Positions 7,046 through 14,566 are shown, counted from the first letter of the stretch. The stretch: DNA of 19,215 nucleotides from Peptococcaceae bacterium (GCA_031289815.1 JAITOS010000149.1:1-19215), one strand, 5' to 3'. Notes: generated by a model not told the origin, from the sequence alone. Numbers and translations are program-made.

Positions 7046-7468
7046 CTATTGAAGGATGGTGAACAGGTTACCGATGATCGGGAGCGGCTTTGTTTTTTCT
7101 TGCGCCGCGTTGATAATGCCCATCACAAAAAGGACGAAGAGCACAGGGTACAGGAAGATGAGGAGAAAATTTATTATAGGTACGATGCTTACGATCGCGC
7201 CACATACCCCCACGATGCACAGGATTATGGCTTGATTGGTGTGGTACTTCACAAAGGGTGAGGTCTTGTGCGCCCCGGCGAGTAGCGGGACGAACCACAG
7301 GAAGTAGGCGAGTATCGCCATGCCCTTGTTCTCCGCCGCGTCGTTACTCGGCGTTGCCGCCTGTGGGGTGGGGGACTGTGCGGGAGCCGCCCCGGTTTGC
7401 GCTCCGCAGTCCGGACAGAAGTTCACGCCGTCCTGTAGCTGCGTCCCGCATTTCTGACAAAAAGCCAT
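7046..7468 (-). CDS. Zinc-ribbon membrane protein, DUF4870/Tic20-like
   Basis: The ATG at 7468 follows AAGGAGG on the minus strand, which overlaps the stop of the TIR gene. The 140-residue product has an N-terminal zinc ribbon (C4, C7, C18, C21), an Ala/Pro/Gln linker (24-46), then about three hydrophobic helices (49-66 and two within 79-122). The sequence between the first two helices, SPFVKYHTNQAI, matches the DUF4870/Tic20-like signature. It is the last gene of the leftward SPFH-TIR operon. Zinc ribbons also occur on the TIR partner, hinting at a shared docking mode. Its role is unknown; a membrane partner of the TIR protein is an inference. Confidence 0.82.
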   Translation of the reverse strand: MAFCQKCGTQLQDGVNFCPDCGAQTGAAPAQSPTPQAATPSNDAAENKGMAILAYFLWFVPLLAGAHKTSPFVKYHTNQAIILCIVGVCGAIVSIVPIINFLLIFLYPVLFVLFVMGIINAAQEKTKPLPIIGNLFTILQ

Positions 7469-7483
7469 GATGGTTTTTCCTCC

Positions 7484-9562
7484 TTAATGTTCCAAATTTA
7501 TATATAAAGCGGGACGAACGCCGATGGAATTAGTGAGGGCGTGTTCGTCTGCGGAACCATCGACGTACACATCCGCAGCATGGAGACCGTCGCGACCGGG
7601 CGACCGCAGCCACCATCGAGTCGTCGAGCCGTCGTAGAAGGCTATTCTCGCGTTGGTACTTGAAAAATATTGCACGACTTCATCAACACTTAATAAAAAC
7701 ACCCTATCGTGTGTGTCATTGCCGCCGTCCGTGCCGTACTGCGCGTTGTCGGGATTCGATAGTACCGTCTCCGCGATCATCGCCTTTTCACTGTCCGTAA
7801 ATTTGTTGTAGAAATCGCCATTTAGCCATGCCCGCAGATCACACGTTTCCCATGTCGTAGATGTTTTTTTGCTGTTGTACGCCCGCAGTTCAATAATGTC
7901 TTCTGTTATTAAAAGTGCTTTGCCGTTCGCGTTGTCGAGCATTAGCCAGCTATAATCTCCAAATTTTACGATTTGCCCAACTGAACAGGTCGCCAACCAA
8001 CGATTGGTTGCAATCGCGGTTTGTTCCGCGCTGTCTCTGTAGGCACCCAATGCTTCAAATGCCGCCATTGCCTTATCATATTTCTTTTCGACAAGCAGGT
8101 TTTGTGCTGCGTTGTATTTGATATGTGGAATAATCACATGCGTGACGATGAGAATTGCGACGATCACAACCGCCGCCGCCGAGCCAATGATTGTGGCGAT
8201 TCTAATTTGCTTTTTATGCGCCTCTTTTTGCCGCGCCTCAGCCTCCGCATTCTCTTTGGCTTGTCTTTCCTCCTCCTCGCGGCGGTGTCGCTCCGCTTCC
8301 TCGCGCGCTTTGCGCGCATTTTCCAGTCTGGCGAGATTCGCTTGCTTGTAGCCGTTCAGCGTGGCTTTCAGGCTCGCGTCGGCAAAGCGAAGGGCTTTTA
8401 TATAGCTGCCGCGCTCGGAAATCGGCTCGTGGTATTTGAGCAGTGCGCTTTCGGGCCATACGTGCAGTTCGGCGCAGAGCTTGCCGACATACGCCGGGGC
8501 GTACTCCGGGTTTATGTCGAGGACTTTGTCGAAATACTCGTCGGCTTGCTTCCAGTCGCTGTCCTCAAGGAACAGCATCCCGCGCTTGTACAGCGACTCC
8601 ACGCTCGGTGCGGCGCTCTCGGTATTTGCCGCCGCCATAATCTGCGGCGCGGACGCGGTCTTGCCCGCGTCGAGTACCTTTTGTACGCCGCGCAGTAAAT
8701 CCTGTATAAAGCCGATTTTGCTCATATTCTGCGATTGCAAAAACGATAATTCCTCCGGCAAGTCGTAGGCGTCCATGCTCTGATAGCAGGGAATCAGCAA
8801 CCGCGATTTGTCCTTTTTCATCAGCGCGAGGTAGCGGCTCCACTCGTTTTTCACCCACACGGCGTTGAAATACTCCGGCTTCGTACCGATGACGAGCATG
8901 ACGCGCGCGGAATTGAGCGCGGAGAATATGTACGGCTCGTAGGCTTGACCGAGCTTGTCCTCCAATGTAATCCGCGAGAAGAATACGCGGTAGCCCGCCT
9001 TGTCGAGTTGATAGTAAATATCCTGCGCCAGCGTGCTGTCCTTCGTGCGGGTTCCCGCGTCAGACGTTTCCTTGTAGCAGAGGAATACGTCAAATGGCTC
9101 CTCCTGCCGCGAGATGGCGAGGATGCCTTTTTGTATTCCGGCAATCGCGGCGGCCTCTTTTTCGTACAGGGAGCGTGTGTAATCGTCCGGCGTGTGTTCC
9201 AGGGCGGCGAGATAGTCCCCATCGGACAGGATAGACTCGAACTGGACGCGGTGGAGCGTCGGTACGCGCTCGTGTGTGCGCGGATCCTCGACGTACTCGA
9301 CGCCGAAGCGGGAGAGCGCCGCGCCCCAATGCGCCTCCGCGTCGGAATTTTCCTCATTGAGTATGTTCTCATAGGCGGCGAGCGCCTTGTCGAATTCGTT
9401 TAGGCGCCGGAAATGGTTTGCGCGGTTGAACAGGTTCGCCAGACGTTCGTCCGACGCCGTCGGCAGTGTCGTCGTCGTGCCGCAGGAGTCGCAAGTCCCG
9501 TAGCTTTGCCCTTCGACCGCGACGATGTCCCCGCCGCAGAGTTTGCATTTGAAAATTGTCAT
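7484..9562 (-). CDS. TIR-domain protein with zinc ribbon, TPRs, TM and DUF6273
   Basis: The 692-residue product contains, in order: a zinc ribbon (C6, C9, C24, C27); a TPR-like region (40-130, NHFRRLNEFDKALAAYENIL); a TIR domain (about 155-300, opening PFDVFLCYKE) with a candidate catalytic glutamate E240 in WVKNEWSRYL; a second TPR pair (322-365); a charged coiled coil (405-450, EERQAKENAEAEARQ); one TM helix (454-478); another TPR-like repeat (483-515); and a C-terminal DUF6273 domain (530-690, with WWLRSPG, GVRPAL). The TIR would be cytoplasmic and DUF6273 probably outside. TIR domains with this Glu often cleave NAD+, so it may be a membrane-anchored NADase or signal generator. Such proteins are common in gut Firmicutes, with function untested. 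It follows the four-TM gene by 12 bp. Confidence 0.92.
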   Translation of the reverse strand: MTIFKCKLCGGDIVAVEGQSYGTCDSCGTTTTLPTASDERLANLFNRANHFRRLNEFDKALAAYENILNEENSDAEAHWGAALSRFGVEYVEDPRTHERVPTLHRVQFESILSDGDYLAALEHTPDDYTRSLYEKEAAAIAGIQKGILAISRQEEPFDVFLCYKETSDAGTRTKDSTLAQDIYYQLDKAGYRVFFSRITLEDKLGQAYEPYIFSALNSARVMLVIGTKPEYFNAVWVKNEWSRYLALMKKDKSRLLIPCYQSMDAYDLPEELSFLQSQNMSKIGFIQDLLRGVQKVLDAGKTASAPQIMAAANTESAAPSVESLYKRGMLFLEDSDWKQADEYFDKVLDINPEYAPAYVGKLCAELHVWPESALLKYHEPISERGSYIKALRFADASLKATLNGYKQANLARLENARKAREEAERHRREEEERQAKENAEAEARQKEAHKKQIRIATIIGSAAAVVIVAILIVTHVIIPHIKYNAAQNLLVEKKYDKAMAAFEALGAYRDSAEQTAIATNRWLATCSVGQIVKFGDYSWLMLDNANGKALLITEDIIELRAYNSKKTSTTWETCDLRAWLNGDFYNKFTDSEKAMIAETVLSNPDNAQYGTDGGNDTHDRVFLLSVDEVVQYFSSTNARIAFYDGSTTRWWLRSPGRDGLHAADVYVDGSADEHALTNSIGVRPALYINLEH

Positions 9563-9574
9563 GATGTACCCCCG

Positions 9575-10237
9575 TTATTTCAACAGCTTCGCGCGGTTGT
9601 TTCTGTCCTTGAGCTGACGCAGGAGCGCAGCTATCAAATCATCAACACCGCCGCCGGTATTGACCGCCAGTTCCAGCGCGGCAACGCCGTCGCGGATTTT
9701 ATTGTCGTACTCCGCGAGCGCGGGAGACGTTAGCGGATCGCTGCATTTGATCGCTTCAAGTAGCGGTTTTACGTCAGGCGACTTCGCCGCGAGAGCTTCG
9801 AGGTCGGTGAGCAGCATTTTCCAGTCAAACGTAGTTGCTTTGACGTTATCTCCGACGCGCTCAATCTCGGTGCGCCCGGCGTTGAGCATGATCAGCCGTA
9901 TCGCGAACACCGCGAAAATAATGGCTTGCGCGATGACGAACCACTTCACGGGGACTGCCATTTTCGCGGCTTGCTCCAGTACAACTGCGAGCAACGATAC
10001 AACAAACGAAACGACAAGGCAGGTAAACGTCGACTGCGGCAGCGCCGCGCCCCAGGGATAGGTGCGCGGGTTGTTCAGCAAAGACAGATTGCCGCACAGC
10101 ATGACAGCGATGGCGAACAGGGTAAATATATACGCCGTTACAAACAGCGCGGTGACTTCAACAACGAGGAATGCGAGGCTCGCGACCGCCGCGAGGATCA
10201 CGGCGATCAGCGCCGCTGAGGTTTTGTTCAGATTCAT
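9575..10237 (-). CDS. Four-TM membrane protein of unknown function
   Basis: The 220-residue product starts at an ATG preceded by AGGGGGCGG on the minus strand. Four hydrophobic helices are visible (about 8-28, 30-50, 69-90, 96-118), then a soluble cytoplasmic tail (120-220) with KMLLTDLEALAAKSPDVKPLLEAIK and a helical end (LIAALLRQLKDRNNRAKLL). No family is recognised. It lies 11 bp after the SPFH gene and 12 bp before the TIR gene, so it is surely co-expressed with them. By position it may link the SPFH assembly to the TIR effector in the membrane, which is inference. Confidence 0.82.
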   Translation of the reverse strand: MNLNKTSAALIAVILAAVASLAFLVVEVTALFVTAYIFTLFAIAVMLCGNLSLLNNPRTYPWGAALPQSTFTCLVVSFVVSLLAVVLEQAAKMAVPVKWFVIAQAIIFAVFAIRLIMLNAGRTEIERVGDNVKATTFDWKMLLTDLEALAAKSPDVKPLLEAIKCSDPLTSPALAEYDNKIRDGVAALELAVNTGGGVDDLIAALLRQLKDRNNRAKLLK

Positions 10238-10248
10238 ATCGCCGCCCC

Positions 10249-11376
10249 CTATATTTCCGCAAGAATTTCTTGCATTTTTGTGTTGTATAATTCGTCGGAA
10301 ATCTTGCCCTTGAGCAATTCAAGATTGGCGATTCTCGACGCAATATCAACTGTCGCGGGCTGCGGTTGCTGTGGATTCATCGCGCCGCCTATCGCGTTTG
10401 ACACCATGCCGCCGACCGCTCCGCCGACGGTGCCGCCGACGCCCGCGATCATGCCCATGCCCACGCCGAGGTTCGTCATCTGCCCGACGGCTTCATTCGA
10501 CGCGACGCGCTCCGCCACGTCAAACCCGCGCTCGTCCTGATACGAATACCCCTCCAACGCGCGTTTCTGCGCCGCCGCCTGCGCCTCAATCACCATGCGT
10601 TGCGCCTCGGTCTGTTGCTCGATAACGCCGACCTGCTGGCGCAGCTGCGCCTCTTTCACGTCGGCAAACTGGCGGAAGTGCAAATCCTTGAACCGCTTGT
10701 ATTGACTGTCTTCTTCGGGTTTGACAATCGTCGTGACGAAAAAGCGCTCCAACGCGATGCCGTAATCGACGAAGTCCGGGGTAAGTTGATTTTTCAGCTC
10801 GTCGGAGACGCGTATGAGATGTTCGTCAATCTCGAAAATATTGATTTTCTCGGCCTTGATCAGCGTGGCGAGGTAGGTTTTAATGCGCGTCATGAGAAAC
10901 GCCCGGAACAGCCGCGCCAGACCGTCCTGCGATAATACGCGCTCCGTGCCGACGATTTTCACGAGCAGCTGCCGCGCGTTCTCCACGCGCAGGCTCATTT
11001 CGCCCGACGCGCCGATTTTCAGCGGGAAGCCGTAGGCAGGCTCGACGTATTCGACCTTGCTGTCGGTTCCCCATTTGATGGCCAGCTGTTCCACCTTGTT
11101 GATGAAATACAGTTCGCAGTGGAACGGCGTTTTGCCGCCCGTCGGACGGTTGAAGAACTTGCCGACGAGGGGCATATTCTGCGTTTCGAGCGTGTGCCGC
11201 CCCGCGCCGAACAGGTCGAGGGCTTGCCCGTTCAGGAAAAAGATTGCCTCCTGTGACTCGTGGACGATGAGCTGCGCGCCCGTGTTGAAGTCCTCCGTGG
11301 GGTGTTTCCACACGAAGGTGCTGTTGTCCCCCTCGTATTTGATGACGCGGGTGAGTGGTTCGTTTGGCATAGTCAT
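10249..11376 (-). CDS. SPFH-domain protein (YdjI/virion-core-like) with SHOCT tail
   Basis: The start is taken at the ATG at 11376, just after GAGAGGAAG on the minus strand; another in-frame ATG lies 6 bases on (11370) and one upstream at 11400 lacks a site. The roughly 375-residue product has an SPFH/band-7-like core (about 20-230, including VHESQEAIFFLNGQ and ENARQLLVKIVG), a Gln/Ala-rich helix (240-285, EAQRMVIEAQAAAQKRALEG), a Gly-rich hydrophobic stretch (300-335, VGMGMIAGVGGTVGGAVGG) and a C-terminal SHOCT-like helix (IANLELLKGKISDELYNTK). There is no N-terminal TM. Such proteins form membrane-associated oligomers. It is the first gene of the operon and lies next to the invertible segment, which probably controls it. 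Confidence 0.9.
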   Translation of the reverse strand: MTMPNEPLTRVIKYEGDNSTFVWKHPTEDFNTGAQLIVHESQEAIFFLNGQALDLFGAGRHTLETQNMPLVGKFFNRPTGGKTPFHCELYFINKVEQLAIKWGTDSKVEYVEPAYGFPLKIGASGEMSLRVENARQLLVKIVGTERVLSQDGLARLFRAFLMTRIKTYLATLIKAEKINIFEIDEHLIRVSDELKNQLTPDFVDYGIALERFFVTTIVKPEEDSQYKRFKDLHFRQFADVKEAQLRQQVGVIEQQTEAQRMVIEAQAAAQKRALEGYSYQDERGFDVAERVASNEAVGQMTNLGVGMGMIAGVGGTVGGAVGGMVSNAIGGAMNPQQPQPATVDIASRIANLELLKGKISDELYNTKMQEILAEI

Positions 11377-11514
11377 ACTTCCTCTCAGTTTATCTGTCAT
11401 AATATGGTGTACCCGGTACCTGACGGAATGATGATTCTGTCACTCGCCTTTGGCTATTTAGCGGCATAACAGACAGCAGGAGCTAAGGATATATTGGCAT
11501 AGCGATAGAATCTT

Positions 11515-11542
11515 GCTATCAAAATGTTTACTTTTTGATAGC
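11515..11542. repeat. Inverted repeat left: recombinase site
   Basis: This 28-bp dyad has perfect 10-bp arms (GCTATCAAAA and TTTTGATAGC). Its central 26 bp split into 12-bp half-sites around a TT core (11528-11529). The TATCAAAA half-site resembles the TTATCAAAAACC half-site of Hin (hix) sites. It matches 11691-11718 in inverted orientation at 27 of 28 positions. Confidence 0.85.
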
Positions 11543-11704
11543 TGCCGAACCAGACTGCGCAACTGGAATATAGTGGATTTTTCGGTATGGACTCGGTGTC
11601 GTTCGGTCTTGATGGCGTCGATTGTGTCGATAACGTGCGAAAAAAATGGTATTTTGGGGAAGAAGATGATATAATTCACAAAACAAACGCGCTGTCAAAA
11701 AGTA
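11529..11704. mobile_element. Candidate invertible DNA segment
   Basis: About 175 bp between the cores of two inverted 28-bp recombination sites, lying between the start of the SPFH-TIR operon (11376) and the recombinase gene (11724-12329). The size is like known promoter inverters in Clostridia. It carries an extended -10 promoter motif pointing right (away from the operon). Flanks outside the two 28-bp sites do not match. A single genome sequence cannot show whether inversion happens. Confidence 0.7.
11667..11675 (+). promoter_or_regulatory. Extended -10 promoter inside the invertible segment
   Basis: TGATATAAT: a perfect TATAAT (11670-11675) preceded by the TGn extension. The -35 region (TGGTAT, 17-bp spacer) is poor, as allowed for extended -10 promoters. 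It now reads rightward, antisense to the recombinase gene. After inversion it would read into the SPFH gene with a leader of about 170 bases. It also lies inside a 59-codon open frame, so it could be chance. Confidence 0.55.
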
Positions 11705-11718
11705 AACATTTTGATAGC
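11691..11718. repeat. Inverted repeat right: recombinase site
   Basis: The reverse complement of 11515-11542 with one difference (GCTGTC instead of GCTATC). The core dinucleotide is AA (11704-11705), the inverse of the left site, so recombination between the two would invert, not delete, the DNA between. It ends 6 bp before the end of the recombinase gene. Confidence 0.85.
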
Positions 11719-11723
11719 GCGTT

Positions 11724-12329
11724 TTACCGTTTCCGCGTAAGCCGCATTTCGCGTAAACGCCGGTAAAACGTGGCTTCTTTCAGTTCCGACTGCGCGAGGA
11801 TATCTGAAAGCGGCAACTTCCCTCGCTCCCACGCCTTGACCAATTCCGCGAAGTTTTCGGGCGGCATTTTGACAGGGCGGCCGAAACGAACCCCCTGCGC
11901 TTTGGCGGCGGCGATTCCCTCCGCTTGCCGTTTGTGGATGGCTTCGCGTTCGCTGTGAGCGACGAATGAGAGTATTTGCAAAACAAGGTCGGCAATGAAC
12001 GTACCCATCAAATCTTTGTCGCGCCGCGTATCAAGCAGCGGCATATCGATCACAGCGATGTCGATACCGCGCTCTTTGGTGAGGACGCGCCATTGCCATT
12101 GTATCTCGTCGTAATTTCGCCCCAGTCTGTCTATGCTCATGATATAAAGCAAGTCGCCCGCTTGCAGTTGGCGGACGAGTGTTTTGTAGGCGCTGCGCTC
12201 AAAGTCTTTGCCGCTCTGTTTATCCGCGAAAATCATATGGGGCGGTACGCCGATTTCACCCATCGCTAGGCGTTGCCTTTCTTCGTTCTGGTCCGCGCTC
12301 GAAACACGGACGTAGCCGTAAGTATTCAT
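11724..12329 (-). CDS. Hin/resolvase-type serine recombinase
   Basis: The ATG at 12329 follows AAAGGGGGAAC on the minus strand; the product is 201 residues, the size of small serine invertases and resolvases. The catalytic serine is S10 in YVRVSS; other motifs are SADQNEERQR, FADKQSGKDFER, LYIMSIDRLGRNYDE and SFVAHSEREAIHKRQAEGI. The C-terminal helix-turn-helix (KLPLSDILAQSELKEATFYRRLREM) binds the recombination site. The gene ends next to one of two inverted 28-bp dyads with Hin-like half-sites, so its most likely task is inverting the 175-bp segment. Alternatives are a transposon resolvase whose res site lies here, or an orphan remnant; no transposase is seen nearby. Confidence 0.92.
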   Translation of the reverse strand: MNTYGYVRVSSADQNEERQRLAMGEIGVPPHMIFADKQSGKDFERSAYKTLVRQLQAGDLLYIMSIDRLGRNYDEIQWQWRVLTKERGIDIAVIDMPLLDTRRDKDLMGTFIADLVLQILSFVAHSEREAIHKRQAEGIAAAKAQGVRFGRPVKMPPENFAELVKAWERGKLPLSDILAQSELKEATFYRRLREMRLTRKR

Positions 12330-12458
12330 AAAATCGTTCCCCCTTTCGTTGGGTTTTCGTTTTATCGGCGACAGGAACGCGCTTTAGCCACGCTCAACGG
12401 CAGGCCGCTCTCAAAAAATCTCCTTTGCCTGAATGACCCGGAAAGTCGCAGAAAGAAC

Positions 12459-12488
12459 TTGCCACCAGGCGGTCTCTTCCTATATAAT
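12459..12488 (+). promoter_or_regulatory. Sigma-A promoter for the cmk operon
   Basis: TTGCCA (12459-12464) and TATAAT (12483-12488) with an 18-bp spacer. Transcription should start near 12495, about 28 bases before the cmk GTG. This supports the GTG at 12523 over the ATG at 12433, which lies upstream of the promoter. The interval 12330-12458 shows no other feature. Confidence 0.75.
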
Positions 12489-12522
12489 TTTCTCAAGGAC
12501 AGACAGGAATGAGGGAGAAAAT

Positions 12523-13209
12523 GTGCGGGATGGGAAAACGTTGCAGATTGCCATTGACGGGCCGGCCGGAGCGGGGAAGAGTACGATAGCGAAAGAGCTG
12601 GCCCGCCGTTTAGGGTTGGTGTATTTAGATACGGGAGCGATGTATCGGGCGCTGACCCATAAGGTTCTGCGGCAAGGCTTAGACTTGACGGATGAGGAGG
12701 GCATTACCGCTCTGGCCGAAGCAACGGACGTCTCCTTTGAAGCGGCGGGCGGAGGGAAGATCCGCTGTGACGGGGAGGATGTTTCCGCGATGATTCGGTT
12801 GCCGGAAGTAACCGCCAAGGTTTCCGCCGTGGCGGCTTACGCCGGGGTGCGCCAGCGGATGGTGCAGCTTCAGCAAAACGTCGCGGCGAACACGGATGTG
12901 GTGATGGACGGTCGGGATATCGGAACCGTAGTCCTGCCGTTCGCCCAGACGAAGATTTTTCTGACGGCTTCCCTGCAAGAGCGGGCCAGACGGCGTTTGC
13001 TGGAGCTGGAAAAAGACGGAATCCCTCAAGGCTTAGAGGCAGTGGCGGCGGCTATGGCCGAGCGTGACCGTGTAGACTCCGAACGGAAAATTTCCCCTCT
13101 CCAGCCGGCGCAAGACGCTTACATGCTGGATACGACGGGAAAGGAGATCGAAGAGATCGTGGAGCAGATTCTGGACAGGATCGGTTTGGGTGGAGGAAGC
13201 GGCCAGTGA
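12523..13209 (+). CDS. cmk: Cytidylate kinase
   Basis: CMP/dCMP kinase uses ATP to make CDP/dCDP for nucleic acid and CDP-lipid synthesis in the cytoplasm. The GTG at 12523 with GAGGGAG 6 bases upstream gives 228 residues, the normal length. Seen are the P-loop GPAGAGKST (13-21), YLDTGAMYRAL, the family's insert region around the acidic middle part, MDGRDIGTVVLP and ERDRVDSERKISPLQPA, a late signature of the family. The stop overlaps the plsC start (GTGA). In Firmicutes cmk commonly lies with plsC, ispH and rpsA, as here. Confidence 0.97.
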   Translation: MRDGKTLQIAIDGPAGAGKSTIAKELARRLGLVYLDTGAMYRALTHKVLRQGLDLTDEEGITALAEATDVSFEAAGGGKIRCDGEDVSAMIRLPEVTAKVSAVAAYAGVRQRMVQLQQNVAANTDVVMDGRDIGTVVLPFAQTKIFLTASLQERARRRLLELEKDGIPQGLEAVAAAMAERDRVDSERKISPLQPAQDAYMLDTTGKEIEEIVEQILDRIGLGGGSGQ

Positions 13210-13790
13210 ATCTATATCTATTTTTTCGGACGCTGATCAGGACGCTCTTTATTCTCATGCGCTGGAACCTCCAAGGACTGGAAAAACTGCCGCCGACAGG
13301 GCCGGTGATTTTAGCGATCAACCATGAGAGCCTTTGGGATCCGGTGTTGGTGGGCTGCGCTTTGCCGCGTCAGGTGTTTTTTATGGCGAAGGAGCAGTTG
13401 TTTCATATACCGGGGCTGGGCTGGGCGCTGCGGAATTTTGGCACGTTTCCGGTAAAACGGGGGCAGGGAGATACCAGTGCGATCAGAAACTCTTTAAGCG
13501 TGTTAAAAGAAGGAAAAGTACTGGGCCTATTTCCCGAGGGGACGCGTGCTAAAGCCGGGGAAAGGCAAAAAGGACTGCCGGGGATGGTTTTGCTGATGGA
13601 AAAAAGTTCCGCTCCCATCGTGCCGGTTAAGGTGATCGGCGGCAGAAAGCTCTTGACGAAAGGTTGGGGAAGGATTAGTGTTATCATAGGGGATCCCGTA
13701 CTTTCGGGAGAAATAGAAGTTCCGGACGGTGTGGAAAACCGCCGGGAGTGGATTGCTGAAAGGATCATGCGGAAAATCAATGAACTGTAA
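13206..13790 (+). CDS. plsC: 1-acyl-sn-glycerol-3-phosphate acyltransferase
   Basis: Adds the second acyl chain to lysophosphatidic acid, giving phosphatidic acid at the membrane. The GTG at 13206 overlaps the cmk stop by 4 bases and follows GAGGAAG. The 194-residue product shows an N-terminal hydrophobic stretch (1-18), the catalytic HX4D motif NHESLWDP (H40, D45), the FPVKRG region (81-86) and the FPEGTR substrate-binding motif (109-114). Length is normal. It is placed with cmk, which supplies CDP for CDP-diacylglycerol synthesis. Confidence 0.95.
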   Translation: MNLYLFFRTLIRTLFILMRWNLQGLEKLPPTGPVILAINHESLWDPVLVGCALPRQVFFMAKEQLFHIPGLGWALRNFGTFPVKRGQGDTSAIRNSLSVLKEGKVLGLFPEGTRAKAGERQKGLPGMVLLMEKSSAPIVPVKVIGGRKLLTKGWGRISVIIGDPVLSGEIEVPDGVENRREWIAERIMRKINEL

Positions 13791-13844
13791 AAGGGCTTGG
13801 CGAAGGAACGGCGAGGATAGGCGTCTCGTGAACGGAGTGTTGGT

Positions 13845-14504
13845 TTGGGGAAGTTAAAACGATGGAAATACAGTTTCGCGATCTTGTTTTGGTTTCTCTT
13901 GGTGCTGGCCGTTGCCGCTTTTCTGTACTTTGATCAACACGATGAGATTTCAGCCTTGATTCAGGGCGCCGGTCTGCGGGGGATGTGGATCTCGCTTGGC
14001 TTGATGGCTTTGCTCTGCATGACGCCGCTGCCGTCGGAGGGTTTATTGTTCCTGTTATTAAAGGTTTATGGAATTTACCTTGGAATTTTGCTGGCCTGGT
14101 TGGGATCGATGGTCGGCGCGCTGATTATTTTAATCGTTTCCAGGCGGTATGGTCAGAAATTGATGCGTCAAATGATTACTCCGGAACGATTTAAGGTGGT
14201 GAATGATTGGGTAGAAAGAAAAGGAACGCTGGGGTTGTTGATTGCCCGCCTGCTTCCCTTGCCGGCCTTTGCCGTCAATTATATTGCCGGGATGATCCCT
14301 TCGGTTCGCAAGTGGCCCTATCTATGGACGGCGGCATTGACGATAGCGCCGTATTATCTCGTGACGGTTCTATTGTTCGTGGGGATTTTTGAGAGCGCCT
14401 GGCTGTGGCTGGCGGCGGGCGGGATCGTGCTGGCGCTGGTCTTAGGCGTGGGAGGATTCTGCAAATGGCAGACGGGCCTTCACGAATTAAAAGAAAAAAA
14501 TTAG
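13845..14504 (+). CDS. DedA/TVP38 (VTT-domain) family membrane protein
   Basis: A TTG start at 13845 lies about 7 bases after GGAG; the product is 219 residues. It has an N-terminal TM (10-29), several further TM helices and the VTT/DedA core: LCMTPLPSEGLLFLL, a Gly-rich stretch around YGIYLGILLAWLGSMVGA, and LLIARLLPLPAFAVNYIAGM with the conserved Arg and Pro residues. DedA/VTT proteins act in lipid transport across the membrane, notably undecaprenyl phosphate or phosphatidylethanolamine recycling; the substrate here is unknown. It lies between plsC and ispH, fitting a lipid and envelope cluster. Confidence 0.87.
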   Translation: MGKLKRWKYSFAILFWFLLVLAVAAFLYFDQHDEISALIQGAGLRGMWISLGLMALLCMTPLPSEGLLFLLLKVYGIYLGILLAWLGSMVGALIILIVSRRYGQKLMRQMITPERFKVVNDWVERKGTLGLLIARLLPLPAFAVNYIAGMIPSVRKWPYLWTAALTIAPYYLVTVLLFVGIFESAWLWLAAGGIVLALVLGVGGFCKWQTGLHELKEKN

Positions 14505-14566
14505 CAGGAATTTGATATATGGACGTCGAATTTAGTCTTTTGTCTATTCTAAGAGGAGGGACGCCA

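Noticed and set aside
8021..8698. Long + strand frame (225 codons) inside the TIR gene
   Set aside because: It is antisense to a domain-rich real gene in GC-rich DNA, and its Arg/Leu/Cys bias is typical of a shadow frame.
11458..11679. 73-codon minus-strand frame across the left repeat
   Set aside because: It has no clear ribosome site, its Ser/Leu/Cys-rich end is not protein-like, and it lies in the proposed switch.
11515..11718. The two dyads as subsites of a transposon res site
   Set aside because: Not fully excluded, but res subsites usually differ in length and sequence, whereas these match at 27/28 with inverted cores, and no transposase is nearby.
12433..12522. N-terminal extension of cmk from the ATG at 12433
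   Set aside because: It lies upstream of the likely promoter and adds residues absent from cytidylate kinases; the GTG at 12523 has the ribosome site.
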